8,571 bases of DNA from Rubrobacter sp. (GTDB lineage: Bacteria; Actinomycetota; Rubrobacteria; Rubrobacterales; Rubrobacteraceae). The stretch lies in the NCBI GenBank assembly GCA_016781775.1, contig JADDPR010000159.1:1-8571 (forward strand), given 5' to 3'. Made by a program: the position numbers and the translations under genes. Shown piece by piece: positions 1-5,888 of this stretch (its first letter is position 1; every line of letters begins with the position of its first letter). The notes under the pieces are model-generated. The model searched no databases. It saw only the letters and a list, made by a program, of their open reading frames with translations, and was not told the origin of the DNA.

Positions 1-67
1 TGGGATCAAGGATGCCGCAGGCAACCCGCTTACGCAGGTGAGCTGGAGCTTTAGAACCGCCAGGTAA
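1..67 (+). CDS. C-terminal end of a bacterial Ig-like (SbsA/Big_5-type) domain protein, partial
   Basis: Reading from base 2 gives 21 residues and a TAA at 65-67. They include KDAAGNPL followed by VSWSFRTA. That is the typical last strand of SbsA/Big_5-like Ig domains, which usually run 'v.D.aGN.l....W.F.Ta'. Such domains occur in repeats in secreted or cell-surface proteins, so the gene to the left probably encodes an exported multidomain protein; this is inference from 21 residues. The start lies outside the window. A strong hairpin begins 44 bases after the stop, which supports this being the true end of the gene. Nothing more can be said about its function. Confidence 0.55.
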   Translation, partial: GIKDAAGNPLTQVSWSFRTAR

Positions 68-110
68 ACGCAATCGACGCCGCGAGCCGACCTTCGGCGA
101 GCGGAAGTAA

Positions 111-150
111 GGGGAAGAGCCCAACCCGGTGACCGGGTTGGACCCTTCCC
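111..150. terminator. Rho-independent terminator hairpin, probably bidirectional
   Basis: A perfect 9-bp inverted repeat, 121-129 against 133-141 with a TGA loop, is extended by an outer stem (GGGAAG 112-117 against CTTCCC 145-150). It is followed on the + strand by TTCTT. It lies between the stop of the Ig-like gene (+) and the end of the small frameshifted gene (-), so it can serve both converging transcripts. It is the clearest terminator in the window. Confidence 0.75.
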
Positions 151-270
151 TTCTTATGCAGCGTTCGGACGATGGGTCGCCTCGACTACGTCGCGGAACG
201 GCCTAACCCGAAGCCGGTCTTCTCGTGCTAGCCCTGCGCCTTCCCCATGAGGGTGCCCCGCCGCCGGTGC

Positions 271-577
271 TCAGAGCACGCCAAGCTGTGTGAGCGGTAC
301 AGCTATAGGCAGGCCGTACGGGGTCGCGACCTCGGCCTGGACCTGGCCGCCGAGGGTCGCGAGAAGCTGGCCCACCTCGTTCGAATCGAAGGTGAGGTTG
401 GCGAGGTGTTTTCTCAGGGTGCCAAGATTCTGGGCTATCGGCGCCAGCTCCGGCACGCCGGAGGACGGGAGCGTCTGCTCCCACGTCGCGATCACCGGGA
501 TCGCCGATCCGCAGGATGCCGCCCTGAAGCTGCCCCAACGTCTGGTTCAGCGCCGTGCTCGCGCTGTCGGCTTTCAT
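271..577 (-). pseudogene. Small helical protein gene, interrupted by one frameshift
   Basis: On the minus strand an ATG at 577 has a purine-rich ribosome site (GGGAGAG) just upstream. It opens a protein-like stretch of 27 residues (MKADSASTALNQTLGQLQ...) ending ILRIGDP at 497. Protein-like sequence then resumes one base later in another frame, from the GTG at 495 to TGA at 271-273. It contains PELAPIAQNLGTLRKHL and a D-rich turn before EVGQLLATLGGQV. Skipping one G (base 496) joins the halves into about 101 residues of amphipathic helices. The read-through frame without the skip becomes Arg/Gly/Pro-rich nonsense. I recognise no named family; the pattern resembles short helical hypothetical proteins, so no function is assigned. 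It could be a true pseudogene, a sequencing indel, or two overlapping ORFs. It is divergent from the transporter at 686. Confidence 0.6.
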
Positions 578-672
578 CTCTCCCGCTTCTCCTATCCGTA
601 GGCCAGGGTCTCCCGAACGAGTATTCACGCGCTTCGGTGGGCCAAACCGGGACCATCGGGCCTGCGGAGGCT

Positions 673-685
673 TAAAATCCGGCTC
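673..685 (+). promoter_or_regulatory. -10 element positioned for a leaderless transcript of the transporter at 686
   Basis: TAAAAT (673-678) ends 7 bases before the GTG start at 686, the spacing at which transcription would begin at or beside the start codon. No good -35 hexamer is visible about 17 bases upstream. A GCGGAGG at 664-670 could be a ribosome site but lies 15 bases from the start, which is too far. The same layout occurs before the lipid kinase on the other strand. Confidence 0.5.
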
Positions 686-1576
686 GTGACGAACGAGAAA
701 GCCGGCTCTGCCGTAAGGACCACGGAGCTCTCGCTGATCCTGGCCGCCATCTTCTGGGGGGCGAACTACGCGGCCACGAAGTACGCCGCCGACTTTCTGC
801 CCCCGACGCTGCTCGTGGCCCTGCGTTTCGCCGGGGGCGGGCTGCTTCTCCTTCTCGTCCTCCGCCTCTTCGAGCCCGGTAACCGCCTCTCGCGCGGCCA
901 GCTTCTGCCGATGCTCGACCTGGGCTGCTTCGGGGTCGCGGCGGCTCAGGTCTCCTTTACCTTCGGCGTCAGCATGACTACCGCCTCGAACACCGGCCTG
1001 ATCTTCGCCACGGCCCCGGTCTGGGGCATGATCCTGGGTTCTGCGCTCGGGTTGGAGCGACCGACCGCCTGGGGCATGGTGAGGGTCGCTCTCTCCGTCC
1101 TGGGCGTCGGGATCGTCGTCTACGACGGGCTCGGGGCCCAGGACGGGGTGAGCCTGACAGGCGACCTGCTCGTCCTCCTCGCCTCCCTGTGCGTCGGCGC
1201 CTACACCGTGCTCTCGATGCCCCTGCTCGTCCCGCACCCTCCGCTCGCCGTCGCGACCTACCCGACCCTCTTCGCGAGCCCGTTTGCCTTGCTCCTCGCC
1301 GCCCCCTCGCTGCCGGGCCTGGAATGGGGGAGCGTCACCCCGGCGGCCTGGGCCACGGTCGGCTATTCGGCCGCGCTCGCGACCGCGTTCGCCTTCGCCG
1401 CCTGGCAGCGGGGCATCAGCCGCATCGGAGCGAACCGGGTGCTGATCTACCAGTACCTCATAACCCTGACGGGTGTCGCCTCCGGGATCGTCTTCTTCGA
1501 CGAATCTTTGGGCCCCGAGAAGCTCCTCGGCGGGGCCGTCATCCTTCTCGGCCTGTACCTATCCCGACGACGGTAA
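686..1576 (+). CDS. EamA/DMT-superfamily transporter (first copy)
   Basis: This is a 296-residue integral membrane protein with two EamA repeats, at about residues 15-145 and 155-293, and about ten hydrophobic helices. Family signs include WGANY at 24-28, a PP-x-L-x-ALRF segment around 39-48, and a STA-type helix (TASNTGLIFATAPVWG) near residue 100. The equivalent helix of the second repeat ends in FFDES before the last span. Length is normal for the family. DMT permeases export or import small metabolites such as amino acids or nucleosides by secondary transport; the substrate cannot be read from sequence. The GTG start is chosen because a -10 box sits 7 bases upstream. It is a single gene converging on the 73-residue membrane protein, with a hairpin at 1684-1715 between them. 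It is only distantly similar to the DMT gene at 3718. Confidence 0.9.
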   Translation: MTNEKAGSAVRTTELSLILAAIFWGANYAATKYAADFLPPTLLVALRFAGGGLLLLLVLRLFEPGNRLSRGQLLPMLDLGCFGVAAAQVSFTFGVSMTTASNTGLIFATAPVWGMILGSALGLERPTAWGMVRVALSVLGVGIVVYDGLGAQDGVSLTGDLLVLLASLCVGAYTVLSMPLLVPHPPLAVATYPTLFASPFALLLAAPSLPGLEWGSVTPAAWATVGYSAALATAFAFAAWQRGISRIGANRVLIYQYLITLTGVASGIVFFDESLGPEKLLGGAVILLGLYLSRRR

Positions 1577-1683
1577 CGCGCCCCGCAGGACGCCCTCGCT
1601 ACCCCGCTAAGGGACGCCTTCCGTAACGTGCGCGCGGTCTAGAGTTAGAGGCAGTACCGCTAGAGGTTCGGGCTTCGCAAAGG

Positions 1684-1729
1684 GGGAGGGGCCGGGCTTT
1701 CTTCCAACCCCTCCCAGGGGGTGCTTTTT
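1684..1729. terminator. Hairpin terminator between convergent genes
   Basis: GGGAGGGG (1684-1691) pairs perfectly with CCCCTCCC (1708-1715) around a 16-base loop, and a TTTTT run lies at 1725-1729 on the + strand. The run is about 9 bases from the stem, which is looser than ideal. The same stem lies 12 bases past the stop codon of the minus-strand gene, whose TAA is part of that T run read in reverse. It probably ends both transcripts. Confidence 0.55.
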
Positions 1730-1949
1730 ATGCGCCCCAGCGACCGGCGACGATGCGCCGGACGATAATCGAGGCGAGGATGGTCGAGGCGGCCGTCGTC
1801 GCGCCCTTCAGCACGGCTTCGAGGGCGTCGTCTTTGATGCCGCGCTGGTCGGGGACGTCTATGAAGCGGTTGGTGACCGCGTGGCTTATAAGGTAGGCGA
1901 TCCCCGCGGCCACCAGGGGAATTACTCGCTGCTGCGTCTCGTCGTCCAT
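1728..1949 (-). CDS. Small two-helix membrane protein, 73 aa, unknown function
   Basis: The ATG at 1947-1949 is preceded by a near-perfect Shine-Dalgarno AAGGAGGT (1956-1963) six bases away, so this start is preferred over an in-frame codon at 2000. The protein opens MDDETQQR and has a hydrophobic helix at about 9-25. A polar, charged loop with VPDQRGIKDDALEAVLKG (residues 32-49) follows, then a second hydrophobic helix at about 50-63 and a basic tail RRIVAGRWGA. This predicts a two-pass inner-membrane protein with an acidic loop. I recognise no named family. It converges on the first DMT transporter and has dyad-rich DNA upstream (1991-2083). The excellent ribosome site and coherent helices make it a real gene. 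Confidence 0.75.
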   Translation of the reverse strand: MDDETQQRVIPLVAAGIAYLISHAVTNRFIDVPDQRGIKDDALEAVLKGATTAASTILASIIVRRIVAGRWGA

Positions 1950-1990
1950 CTGCGTACCTCCTTGTGCTGTCGGGCTGAACAGGGCTTTAT

Positions 1991-2010
1991 TCCCCCGCAC
2001 GGACGGGGGA
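1991..2010. repeat. 7-bp perfect inverted repeat in the leader of the 73-aa gene
   Basis: TCCCCCG (1991-1997) pairs with CGGGGGA (2004-2010) around a 6-base loop, about 42 bases upstream of the ATG at 1949 on the minus strand. Read on that strand, TTGTCC lies just before it and TAAAGC just after it with 18 bases between. It could therefore be an operator inside a promoter spacer, a leader hairpin, or a terminator for the TetR relic upstream. There is no U-tract. Confidence 0.45.
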
Positions 2011-2043
2011 CAAAACCGGGATCGCGCCCCCCGCAGGCGGGAT

Positions 2044-2083
2044 GTCCCGGGTACGACCGGGACGATTGTCCCATATACGGGCG
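2044..2083. promoter_or_regulatory. Cluster of overlapping GGGAC/GTCCC dyads
   Basis: GTCCCGG (2044-2050) and CCGGGAC (2057-2063) form a perfect 7-bp dyad with a 6-base spacer. The right arm GGGAC (2059-2063) also forms a perfect dyad with GTCCC at 2068-2072 across a 4-base GATT spacer. CGGGCGAC at 2078-2085 offers a weaker fourth arm. The cluster lies between the TetR relic and the 73-residue membrane gene, which are both read leftwards. It may be operator DNA for a dimeric repressor, or RNA with mutually exclusive hairpins. Confidence 0.45.
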
Positions 2084-2163
2084 ACCTGTTTCGTCGTAGG
2101 GTGCTCGGTAGACCGGGCTGGCACCGATTACCCCCCTCCTTAAAGCCCAGCCCGGCTCTTCTC

Positions 2164-2577
2164 TTACCCCCGTTGCTCGGGGTCGCCCCGCCGCAGCCCG
2201 TCGAGGAGCAGGCCGCGTACGGCGGCCACGATCCTCTCGCGCCCTATCCCGAGCCCCCCGCGCTGGTACATGTAAAGGTCCACGTTGAGCGGCGCGAGCA
2301 CCGCCCCCGCAACACCTTCGACGTCCAGCGTCTCCCACGCCTCGCCCTCCTCGACCGCCCGACCGAGCAGCGCGACAACGGTCGCCTGCAGCACCCGAAG
2401 AAAGGGTTACGGTATATTTCAGCCCGACGTTCTCCGCCGGTCGAGTCCCTGATGGCGCCGAGAAGTGGCGCGTTCTCCTCGTTGAGGTGGACCAGATCTT
2501 CGAGCAGCCCCACAAGCTGCTCCAGCGCCGGCCCTCCAACCTCCTTGCGCCGCCGGGGCCTCCGCCGCAGCCTCCAT
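2164..2577 (-). pseudogene. TetR/AcrR-family regulator relic (ligand-binding part, two indels, no HTH)
   Basis: Three minus-strand pieces read as one TetR-like regulatory domain. They are 2577-2545 (MEAAAEAPAAQ), 2543-2397 (ALEQLVGLLEDLVHLNEENA through to IYRNPFF) and 2394-2164 (VLQATVVALLGRAVEEGEAW through to VRGLLLDGLRRG, stop TAA). Passing from the first to the second means skipping one base (2544). From the second to the third one base is missing, and adding a C would give an Arg codon and FFRVLQATV. The two indels cancel. TetR proteins are about 200 residues with an N-terminal HTH that binds operators; here only about 138 residues are seen. Upstream DNA to 2640 gives only a weak YYY-containing echo in another frame. 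No effector or target can be named. An ATG at 2577 has GGGGGAGG three bases upstream. Confidence 0.65.
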
Positions 2578-2745
2578 GAGCCTCCCCCGTGAACCCTACG
2601 GCGAGAACGGCGCGCCTGTGGAGGGCGAGGGCAAGGGGAAGGCGGTAGTAGTACGCCGTCGGCGAGGAGGCCCTCGTCGCCCCGAGGCACACGGGGGATG
2701 TATAAACTCCGCGCCCCTGGTGAGCTTCGGAAGGAGGTTGGGCTG

Positions 2746-2976
2746 ATGGGTGATCGAGGCGCAGAGGCGGTCGACCGCGCCAGTAGCAGAGCCGCCGTGG
2801 TGTTGCGCCGAACGGGGAAGGGCTACACGGGAGAGCCCTTTCTCGAATGGGGTGGTGCGGCGGAGTACACGTCCTACGACGACCCGATGGGGTCGGTATT
2901 GTGGGTTGCGACAAGGGGCGGACCGGCGGTTCTGGCACCCGCCCTCGTGCGAGGGCTCGGCGGGAGCGGATGCTAG
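2746..2976 (+). CDS. Small hypothetical ORF with strong ribosome site, 76 aa, doubtful
   Basis: The ATG at 2746 follows AAGGAGG (2731-2737) at 8-base spacing, and a TATAAA lies at 2701-2706 in the right place to be a -10. The 76-residue product starts MGDRGAEAVDR and contains FLEWGGAAEYTSYDDP. It ends LVRGLGGSGC, 31 bases before the oxidoreductase start. I recognise no family. Third-position GC, about 72% by eye, is lower than in the neighbouring genes, and the residue order is not convincingly helical or stranded. It may be a genuine small or leader-type ORF upstream of the DsbA gene, or only a translation-initiation-like coincidence in a 430-base gap. Confidence 0.3.
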   Translation: MGDRGAEAVDRASSRAAVVLRRTGKGYTGEPFLEWGGAAEYTSYDDPMGSVLWVATRGGPAVLAPALVRGLGGSGC

Positions 2977-3007
2977 CGGCGTTGCAGGGACGACATCGGG
3001 AGGGTCG

Positions 3008-3649
3008 ATGATTCTGGAAGTTTACGCGGACGTAGTGTGCCCGTGGTGCTACGTCGGCGAGCGCCGGCTGGAGGAGGCACTCTCGTTGCGGCCGGGGCTC
3101 GAGGTCGAGCGCCGTTGGCGGCCGTTCCAGCTCCAGCCGGGCATGCCCGAAGGGGGGATGCCGTGGGACGTGTACGCGAGGCGGAAGTTCGGCGGCGAGC
3201 TCAACGCCCGGGGTTCCTTCGCCCGGCTGACGGAGGTGGGGAGGAGCGAAGGCATACGGTTCGATTTCAACCGGGTCGCAAGCGCCCCGAACACCGTCGA
3301 CGCGCACCGTCTGATCCTGCACGCCGAAGGGGCCGGGCGCGGCACGCAGTGGAAACTCGTCGACGCCCTCTTCGGGGCTTACTTCTCGGACGGCCGCAAC
3401 CTCAACGACCACGGGGAGCTCGCGGCGGTCGCCGCCGACGTTGGCCTCGACCCCGACGAGGTCCGAAGTCACCTCGCGGGCGATGGGGGCAAGGCCGAGG
3501 TCCGTGCCTCGCAGGAGGAGGCGTACGGGCGGGGGATACAGGGCGTGCCGTTCTACGTCTTCGACGGCGTCCGTACCGTCTCCGGGGCCCAGCCCGTGGA
3601 GGCCTTTCTGCGAGCTCTCGACGGCGCGCGCGTCGGGCAGGAGGGCTGA
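3008..3649 (+). CDS. DsbA-family (FrnE-type) thiol-disulfide oxidoreductase
   Basis: The 213-residue protein has a thioredoxin-fold start, MILEVYADVVCPWCYVG, with the redox motif CPWC at residues 11-14. The inserted helical domain carries RWRPFQLQPGMP (37-48), a KFGG turn at 60-63 and the family-typical NTVDAHRL at 95-102. The cis-proline loop is GVPF at 179-182, and the SGAQP motif typical of FrnE-like proteins is at 192-196. There is no signal peptide, so it is probably cytoplasmic; FrnE-like proteins are linked to oxidative-stress tolerance and polyketide biology, and the substrate is unknown here. The ATG at 3008 has GGGAGGG 4-5 bases before it. The frame is open upstream to 2750, but that part is not protein-like. 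It lies 68 bases before the second DMT gene on the same strand, so co-transcription is possible. Confidence 0.93.
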   Translation: MILEVYADVVCPWCYVGERRLEEALSLRPGLEVERRWRPFQLQPGMPEGGMPWDVYARRKFGGELNARGSFARLTEVGRSEGIRFDFNRVASAPNTVDAHRLILHAEGAGRGTQWKLVDALFGAYFSDGRNLNDHGELAAVAADVGLDPDEVRSHLAGDGGKAEVRASQEEAYGRGIQGVPFYVFDGVRTVSGAQPVEAFLRALDGARVGQEG

Positions 3650-3717
3650 GTGGCGACCCTCCCGTGGGCCATGAGACGATGTGCGTAGTAAGCTAGAAGG
3701 GGCCGTTCGGACCGTAG

Positions 3718-4635
3718 TTGTCCTTCCCGATAGGGGTGTCGTTGTTCTCGGATCGTCGTCTCGTGGTGCTCGCGTTCGTGGTGCTGGTGGTCCTGTGGGG
3801 GTCTTCGTTCTCTGCGCTCAAGGTGGGCCTCGAGTACTCGCCGCCGGTGCTCTTCGCGGGCGTAAGGTCCATCCTCGGCGGGGTGGCGATGACGCTCGTG
3901 GCGCTCGTTTGGGGCGGCGGGAGCCCGAAGTTCCGGCACCACTGGACGGTCTTCGCCCTTCTCTCGGTGTTGAACGTCGTGATCTTTCTGGGCTTGCAGA
4001 CGGCGGCGATCATGTACCTCCCCTCGGGCTCGGCGGCCGTCCTGATCTACCTGCAACCCATCCTCGTCGGCGTGCTGGCCTGGCTCTTCCTGGGCGAGGG
4101 CCTGACGACGCGCAAGGTCGTCGGCCTCCTGTTGGGCTTTTCGGGCATAGCGGCGGTGAGCGCGGGCGGCCTCCTCGGGGAGCTGCCGCCCGGCGCCTCC
4201 CTGGGCGTCGCCCTCGGGGTCGGCGCCGCCCTCTCCTGGGCGCTGGGCACCGTCTACTTCAAGAAGGCCCAGGAGCGAGTAGCGACCCTCTGGGCCGTCG
4301 CCGTGCCCTTCCTCGCGGGGGGCGTGGTCCTGACGGCGCTTGGGATGGTCGTGGAGTCGCCCGCGGAGATCACGTGGAACACGCCCTTCGTCCTGAGCCT
4401 CCTCTACTCGTCGCTCCTCGGGACGGCGGTGGCGTGGCTGATCTGGCTCGGCCTCGTGCGGGCCGGCGAGGCGAGCCGCGTGTCGGCGTACATCTTCTTC
4501 GTGCCCCTCATGGCCGTCGTTATCGGCGCGATCTTCCTCGACGAGAACCTGAGTCCTTCGCTTCTCGTGGGCGCCGCCCTCGTCGTCGCCGGCATCTACC
4601 TTGCGAACGGGAAGCCGTCAGCAGCTGGCTCTTAG
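3718..4635 (+). CDS. EamA/DMT-superfamily transporter (second copy)
   Basis: This is an integral membrane protein of 305 residues from the TTG at 3718, or 299 from the in-frame GTG at 3736. The start is uncertain because the only purine-rich stretch (3695-3702) is 15 bases from the TTG. It has two EamA repeats and about ten spans. Motifs include VLWGSSFSALK near residue 30, a PPVLFAGVRSILGG segment at about 45-58, and SGSAAVLIYLQPILVGVLAWLFLGE closing the first repeat. In the second repeat, RVSAYIFFVPLMAVVIGA is followed by IFLDE. The substrate is unknown. It follows the DsbA-like gene on the same strand by 68 bases and converges on the lipid kinase. No clear terminator is seen in the 147-base gap after it. 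Residue-level similarity to the DMT protein at 686 is low, so this is not a recent duplicate. Confidence 0.9.
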   Translation: MSFPIGVSLFSDRRLVVLAFVVLVVLWGSSFSALKVGLEYSPPVLFAGVRSILGGVAMTLVALVWGGGSPKFRHHWTVFALLSVLNVVIFLGLQTAAIMYLPSGSAAVLIYLQPILVGVLAWLFLGEGLTTRKVVGLLLGFSGIAAVSAGGLLGELPPGASLGVALGVGAALSWALGTVYFKKAQERVATLWAVAVPFLAGGVVLTALGMVVESPAEITWNTPFVLSLLYSSLLGTAVAWLIWLGLVRAGEASRVSAYIFFVPLMAVVIGAIFLDENLSPSLLVGAALVVAGIYLANGKPSAAGS

Positions 4636-4782
4636 CCACCGGCCAAAGGCAAGAAACGCTGAAGCCGACGGCATCGTTCCCCTCCGGCACGGTGTCGGGT
4701 GACCGGTTGGGGGCCAGGTTAGGAGCCGAGCCGCGACCTACGGTAAGCCGGAGTCCGAAGGCTGAGGGCTGATCGCTAAAAG

Positions 4783-5697
4783 CTACCCGTCGTAGCGGGC
4801 GGCGGTCGAGCCTTCGGGGACGATAACGTGCAGGGCGTTGGGGGCGACGGAGAACTCTTCGGGGGTGTGGGCGACGAGCTCGCCGTCGATGTTCACGGGC
4901 AGGTCCGGCTCCGTCTCCAGCACGACGCGGCTCGTGCGGAAGTGGTCTACGCTCTCCGACTTCACGAAGTCGCCGCTCCTGAGGTAGCGGGCGACGCCGA
5001 AGAGGTCGCGGGTGCGGCCGAGGACTATCGCGTAGACGTCGAGGCTCCGATCGTCCATCCCGGAGCCCGGGGCGACGACCATCCCCCCGCCGTAAAACCG
5101 CCCGTTCCCGACGGCGACTTGGAGGAGACGACCGTACTCGACGGGGGCGTGGTCCCCGTCCGGGAAGGTCAGGCGACCGATGAAGGGCTCGTGCTTCAAG
5201 AAGGCTTTGAGGGCGGCCACGGGGTAGGCGAGGGGGCCTATGTTTCTTTTCAGAAAGGGGGAGAGGGCGCGGGTGGCCTCGACGCTCAACCCGACCGAGG
5301 CCACGTTAACGTAGTAGTTCTCCCCGGCGAGGCCCAGATCCACGTCCACGACGTTGCCGCGCGCGATCGTCTCGCAGGCCTCCTTCAAAGAGGTCGGTAT
5401 CTCCAGCGTGCGGGCGAAGTCGTTCGCGGTACCCAGCGGCAGGAGCCCGAGGGTCGAGTGGTGGTGGGCCAGGAAATCCACCGTCGAGGAGACCGAGCCG
5501 TCCCCGCCGCCGAGGATGATCGGGTCGTGCCCCTCGAGCACGACCGTCCGCACCGTCTCGGCGAGGCGCGCAGGGTCGTGGACGGGGAAGCTCGCGCCAA
5601 CCTCCACCCCCAGGGCGAGGAGGTGCTCCAGGGCCTGCTCGAAGGCCTGCTCTCCCGTGCGCGAGCGCGCGTTCACTATGAGGGCCGCTCCCTTCAT
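4783..5697 (-). CDS. Diacylglycerol/lipid kinase, YegS/Rv2252/BmrU type
   Basis: This is a 304-residue protein of normal family length. The DAGK catalytic domain shows VNARSRTG at 8-15 near the start. The nucleotide-binding motif GGGDGS is at 63-68, and the signature PLGTANDFART at 87-97. The C-terminal beta-sandwich part contains VDVDLG, NGRFYGGGMVVAPG and the metal/active-site region NIDGE at 269-273. The family phosphorylates diacylglycerol or related lipids with ATP at the cytoplasmic membrane face, feeding phosphatidate back to phospholipid synthesis; the exact lipid here cannot be read. The family's usual GGDGT ends in Ser here, a common variant. The ATG at 5697 is favoured because TAGAAT lies 7 bases upstream. 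It is divergent from the DUF1348-type gene. Confidence 0.95.
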   Translation of the reverse strand: MKGAALIVNARSRTGEQAFEQALEHLLALGVEVGASFPVHDPARLAETVRTVVLEGHDPIILGGGDGSVSSTVDFLAHHHSTLGLLPLGTANDFARTLEIPTSLKEACETIARGNVVDVDLGLAGENYYVNVASVGLSVEATRALSPFLKRNIGPLAYPVAALKAFLKHEPFIGRLTFPDGDHAPVEYGRLLQVAVGNGRFYGGGMVVAPGSGMDDRSLDVYAIVLGRTRDLFGVARYLRSGDFVKSESVDHFRTSRVVLETEPDLPVNIDGELVAHTPEEFSVAPNALHVIVPEGSTAARYDG

Positions 5698-5704
5698 GCG
5701 CCGG

Positions 5705-5710
5705 ATTCTA
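5705..5710 (-). promoter_or_regulatory. -10 element for leaderless lipid kinase transcript
   Basis: On the minus strand TAGAAT is followed by 7 bases, beginning CCGGC, and then the ATG at 5697. This matches the arrangement before the DMT gene at 686, where TAAAAT, CCGGCTC and GTG follow in the same order. Transcription would start at or next to the A of the ATG. A GGAAGGA about 13 bases before the ATG is too far away to be a good ribosome site. Confidence 0.5.
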
Positions 5711-5728
5711 TCCTTCCGTAGGAGAAAT

Positions 5729-5757
5729 TTGATCCATGAGACGAAGAACCGTATCTT
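5729..5757 (+). promoter_or_regulatory. Sigma-70-like promoter for the DUF1348-type gene
   Basis: TTGATC (5729-5734) and TATCTT (5752-5757) are separated by exactly 17 bases, with four of six matches each to TTGACA and TATAAT. A 5-bp dyad, CCGTA (5749-5753) with TACGG (5758-5762), overlaps the -10 and could be an operator. The start would lie near 5764, giving a leader of about 125 bases before the ATG at 5889. That leader holds GC-rich hairpins (5827-5831 with 5840-5844, and GCGCG/CGCGC further on). A second possible -10, TACAAA at 5865-5870, lies nearer the gene. Confidence 0.4.
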
Positions 5758-5888
5758 TACGGCGGCAGGACATAGGGGCGCGGGGAGAGGGAGGCGGCGT
5801 TAGCCACGGCCGGGCACCGGTCGAAGCCCCGCCTGCGCCCGGGGACGAAGCGCGCGGACGCGCGTACAAACGCACAAGGAGGAGAGAG

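Noticed and set aside
379..387. GTTCGAATC, resembling a tRNA T-loop
   Set aside because: It lies inside the coding part of the frameshifted small gene (the LTFDSNEV region), and no acceptor or anticodon stem can be built around it.
203..1237. 344-codon open frame on the minus strand
   Set aside because: Most of it is the antisense of the DMT transporter and is Arg/Gly/Pro-rich. Only the segment 497-577 is protein-like and is used in the frameshifted gene.
1922..3472. 516-codon open frame on the minus strand
   Set aside because: It is antisense to the DsbA-like gene and runs across the TetR relic in a wrong frame. The high GC content keeps it open, and no domain is recognisable.
686..4635. 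The two DMT transporters as a recent tandem duplication
   Set aside because: Their sequences differ throughout, apart from general EamA motifs. There is no nucleotide-level repeat, so they are independent family members.
4828..5721. 297-codon open frame on the plus strand
   Set aside because: It is antisense of the lipid kinase, which has all its catalytic motifs. The plus-strand product resembles no protein.
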